A program made the position numbers and the translations under genes. DNA of 8,235 nucleotides from Eubacterium sp. (lineage in GTDB: Bacteria; Bacillota; Clostridia; Oscillospirales; Acutalibacteraceae), in assembly GCA_029054965.1 (NCBI GenBank), contig JAIDEF010000083.1, forward strand, positions 1-8,235, in the 5' to 3' direction. The notes below the pieces were generated by a model. That model made no database searches, was not told the DNA's origin, and worked only from the letters and a program-made list of their open reading frames with translations. Below are positions 6,819 to 8,235 of this stretch, in pieces; within the stretch, counting starts at the first letter, position 1, and each line of letters opens with the position of its first letter.

Positions 6819-6826
6819 AAAGGAGG
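6819..6826 (+). promoter_or_regulatory. Ribosome-binding site fixing the mutL start
   Basis: AAAGGAGG lies 7 nt before the ATG at 6834, an ideal distance. An in-frame TTG at 6816 lies directly before this site and would leave it inside the coding region, so the ATG is the start; the protein then begins MPTINILP, exactly where MutL proteins normally begin. Confidence 0.85.
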
Positions 6827-6833
6827 GGGAACA

Positions 6834-8235
6834 ATGCCTACCATTAATATTTTGCCAAAGGAAATATATCAGCTTATTGCAGCAGGTGAGGTTGTTGAGC
6901 GTCCCTCTTCAATAGTTAAGGAAATGATAGAAAATTCCGTTGATGCAGGTGCAGAGCATATAACTGTTGAAATTAAAAACGGCGGCTCTACTTATGTTCG
7001 TATTACCGACGACGGCTGCGGAATTGAAAGGGAACAGGTTAAAAAGGTTTTTGTTTCTCACGCTACAAGTAAAATTTCAAGTGCTGATGACCTTAATGCA
7101 ATTGGTACTTTAGGCTTTCGCGGTGAGGCTATGGCTTCAATCTCTGCAGTTGCAAAGGTTGAGCTTTTAACGAAGGCTGACAGCGAGGATGTCGGCACAA
7201 GGTATGAAATTGCAGGCGGTGAGGAAATATCCATTGACGATGCAGGCTGCCCCAAGGGAACAACAATCGTTGTGCGTGATATTTTCTTTAATACTCCTGC
7301 AAGAATGAAATTCTTAAAAAAGGATGTTACCGAGGGTAATGCCGTTGCAGGTATCGTCGACAGAATGGCTATATCTCATCCCGAGATTTCTTTCAGGTTT
7401 ATCCGTGACGGAAAGCAGACCCTGATTACATCAGGAAATGGTGACTTGAAATCTGCAATCTATTCGGTTTTTGGCAGGGAGGTCAGCGAAAGCTTAATTG
7501 ATGTTGACTATACCTATGATAATATGAGGGTGACAGGCTATGTGTCAAAGCCCACTGCTTCAAGAAAAAGCAGAGCGATGCAGTTTTTCTTTATCAATAA
7601 TCGACTTGTTAAATCGGCAACTGCCATGGCTGCTTTGGAGCAGGCATATAAAAATTCTATAATGGTTGGGCGTTTCCCGATGTGTGTGCTGAATATTGAG
7701 CTTAACCCTGCACTGGTTGATGTTAATGTGCACCCTGCAAAAATTGAGGTGCGCTTTGCCAATGAAAAACCTATTTTTGATTTGATTTACTATGGTGTTA
7801 AATCTGCTGTTGAGGCTGACAGGTCTGTTAAGGAGGCTGATTTTTCACCAAAGCTTGAACAGATTTATGATACCCCTTCAAAGGTTAACCAAACCTATAC
7901 ATCTAAAATCGATTTCTTTAAGAAAAAAGAGGAACCGCCTGTTCAGCAGTCCTTTAAAATCCGGCCTAGGGAAGAATTTTTTCAGAAGTCTTCAACCAGT
8001 ACCTTGCACGCACCGGGAGTGTCATACTCTTTAGATGTTGAATATGAGGACAAGGCTGAAACAGTACATATTGATGAGGTTAAGCCTTCTGTTGTGGAAG
8101 AGGTGCAGGAAAGCCCAATAACCTGCGATGAGAATGATAACAAAAATATTGATTTTAAATTAATCGGTGAGGCATTCAAAACCTACCTGATTGTTGAAAT
8201 AGAAAATGAGCTTTACTTTATTGACAAGCATGCGG
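6834..8235 (+). CDS. mutL: DNA mismatch repair protein MutL, 3' end beyond the window
   Basis: The frame is open from ATG 6834 to the window end (467 complete codons plus one base), with no stop, so the gene is cut by the window edge and not broken. The N-terminal GHKL ATPase is complete: QLIAAGEVVERPSSIVKEMIENSVDAGA carries catalytic Glu30 and Mg-binding Asn34, DDGCG gives Asp59-x-Gly61-x-Gly63, then HATSKI (76-81) and GFRGEAMASI (94-103) form the lid region. FFINNRLVKS and DVNVHPAKIEVRF mark the second half of the N-terminal domain. A charged, proline-containing linker of roughly 100 residues follows (about 330-435). The C-terminal dimerisation/endonuclease domain begins with FKLIGEAFKTYLIVEIENELYFIDKHA. 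The last residues, Asp464-Lys465-His466-Ala467, start the metal-binding DQHA(X)2E(X)4E motif with Lys in place of Gln. That places it with the nicking MutL proteins of organisms lacking MutH. It acts with MutS in strand-specific mismatch repair. Confidence 0.97.
   Translation, partial: MPTINILPKEIYQLIAAGEVVERPSSIVKEMIENSVDAGAEHITVEIKNGGSTYVRITDDGCGIEREQVKKVFVSHATSKISSADDLNAIGTLGFRGEAMASISAVAKVELLTKADSEDVGTRYEIAGGEEISIDDAGCPKGTTIVVRDIFFNTPARMKFLKKDVTEGNAVAGIVDRMAISHPEISFRFIRDGKQTLITSGNGDLKSAIYSVFGREVSESLIDVDYTYDNMRVTGYVSKPTASRKSRAMQFFFINNRLVKSATAMAALEQAYKNSIMVGRFPMCVLNIELNPALVDVNVHPAKIEVRFANEKPIFDLIYYGVKSAVEADRSVKEADFSPKLEQIYDTPSKVNQTYTSKIDFFKKKEEPPVQQSFKIRPREEFFQKSSTSTLHAPGVSYSLDVEYEDKAETVHIDEVKPSVVEEVQESPITCDENDNKNIDFKLIGEAFKTYLIVEIENELYFIDKHA

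Noticed and set aside
7792..8034. Plus-strand 80-codon frame inside mutL
   Set aside because: It overlaps the mutL linker in another frame with no ribosome-binding site and a biased Leu/Arg composition; mutL itself is open through this stretch.
1..8235. Mobile element, CRISPR array, tRNA, riboswitch or phage-like system
   Set aside because: No transposase or integrase motifs, no repeated spacer structure, no tRNA-like cloverleaf and no structured leader were seen; leaders are only about 27 and 44 nt and the genes are core housekeeping functions.

Overview
The window carries six protein-coding genes on ordinary, moderately AT-rich bacterial DNA with very AT-rich spacers. Strong AGGAGG-type Shine-Dalgarno sites, sigmaA-like promoters, a YlbF/RicA-family gene and the order miaB - ylbF/ricA - mutS - (small gene) - mutL all point to a Firmicute. 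The protein flavour (MiaB, MutS and MutL motif variants, MutL with DKHA in place of DQHA) suggests a Clostridia member, possibly a gut Ruminococcaceae/Oscillospirales-type organism. That family-level guess is inference only.

Layout. At the left edge (about 11-47) there is a perfect stem-loop with T-tracts on both sides, a terminator for malQ that could work in both directions. malQ (4-alpha-glucanotransferase, GH77) occupies 55-1575 on the minus strand. A 208-bp, CpG-poor, AT-rich divergent intergenic region (1576-1783) holds a good sigmaA-type promoter for each direction, plus an inverted repeat around the malQ -35 box. To the right, on the plus strand, lies a tightly packed gene run: miaB (1784-3220), a YlbF/YmcA(RicA)-family gene (3223-3639), mutS (3684-6320), a small three-helix membrane protein of unknown function (6329-6799) and the 5' two thirds or so of mutL (6834 to beyond the right end). 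Gaps are 2, 44, 8 and 34 bp with no terminator visible, so one operon read from the miaB promoter is the simplest reading.

How they fit. MiaB adds the 2-methylthio group to i6A37 of tRNAs. The YlbF/RicA-type protein belongs to a family whose Bacillus members form an Fe-S-containing complex that affects RNA processing, competence, sporulation and biofilm. MutS and MutL are the mismatch recognition and endonuclease/matchmaker proteins of MutH-independent mismatch repair. The gene order matches the Bacillus subtilis ymcB-ymcA-cotE-mutS-mutL locus from memory. Here the cotE slot is empty and an unrelated membrane-protein gene lies between mutS and mutL. malQ is a separate carbohydrate-metabolism unit transcribed away from this operon.

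No mobile element, CRISPR array, tRNA or rRNA was seen, and no stretch over 300 bp lacks a gene. The window looks like conserved core genome. The least explained items are the small membrane protein between mutS and mutL, the six-cysteine tail of the YlbF/RicA protein, and the inverted repeat in the malQ promoter.
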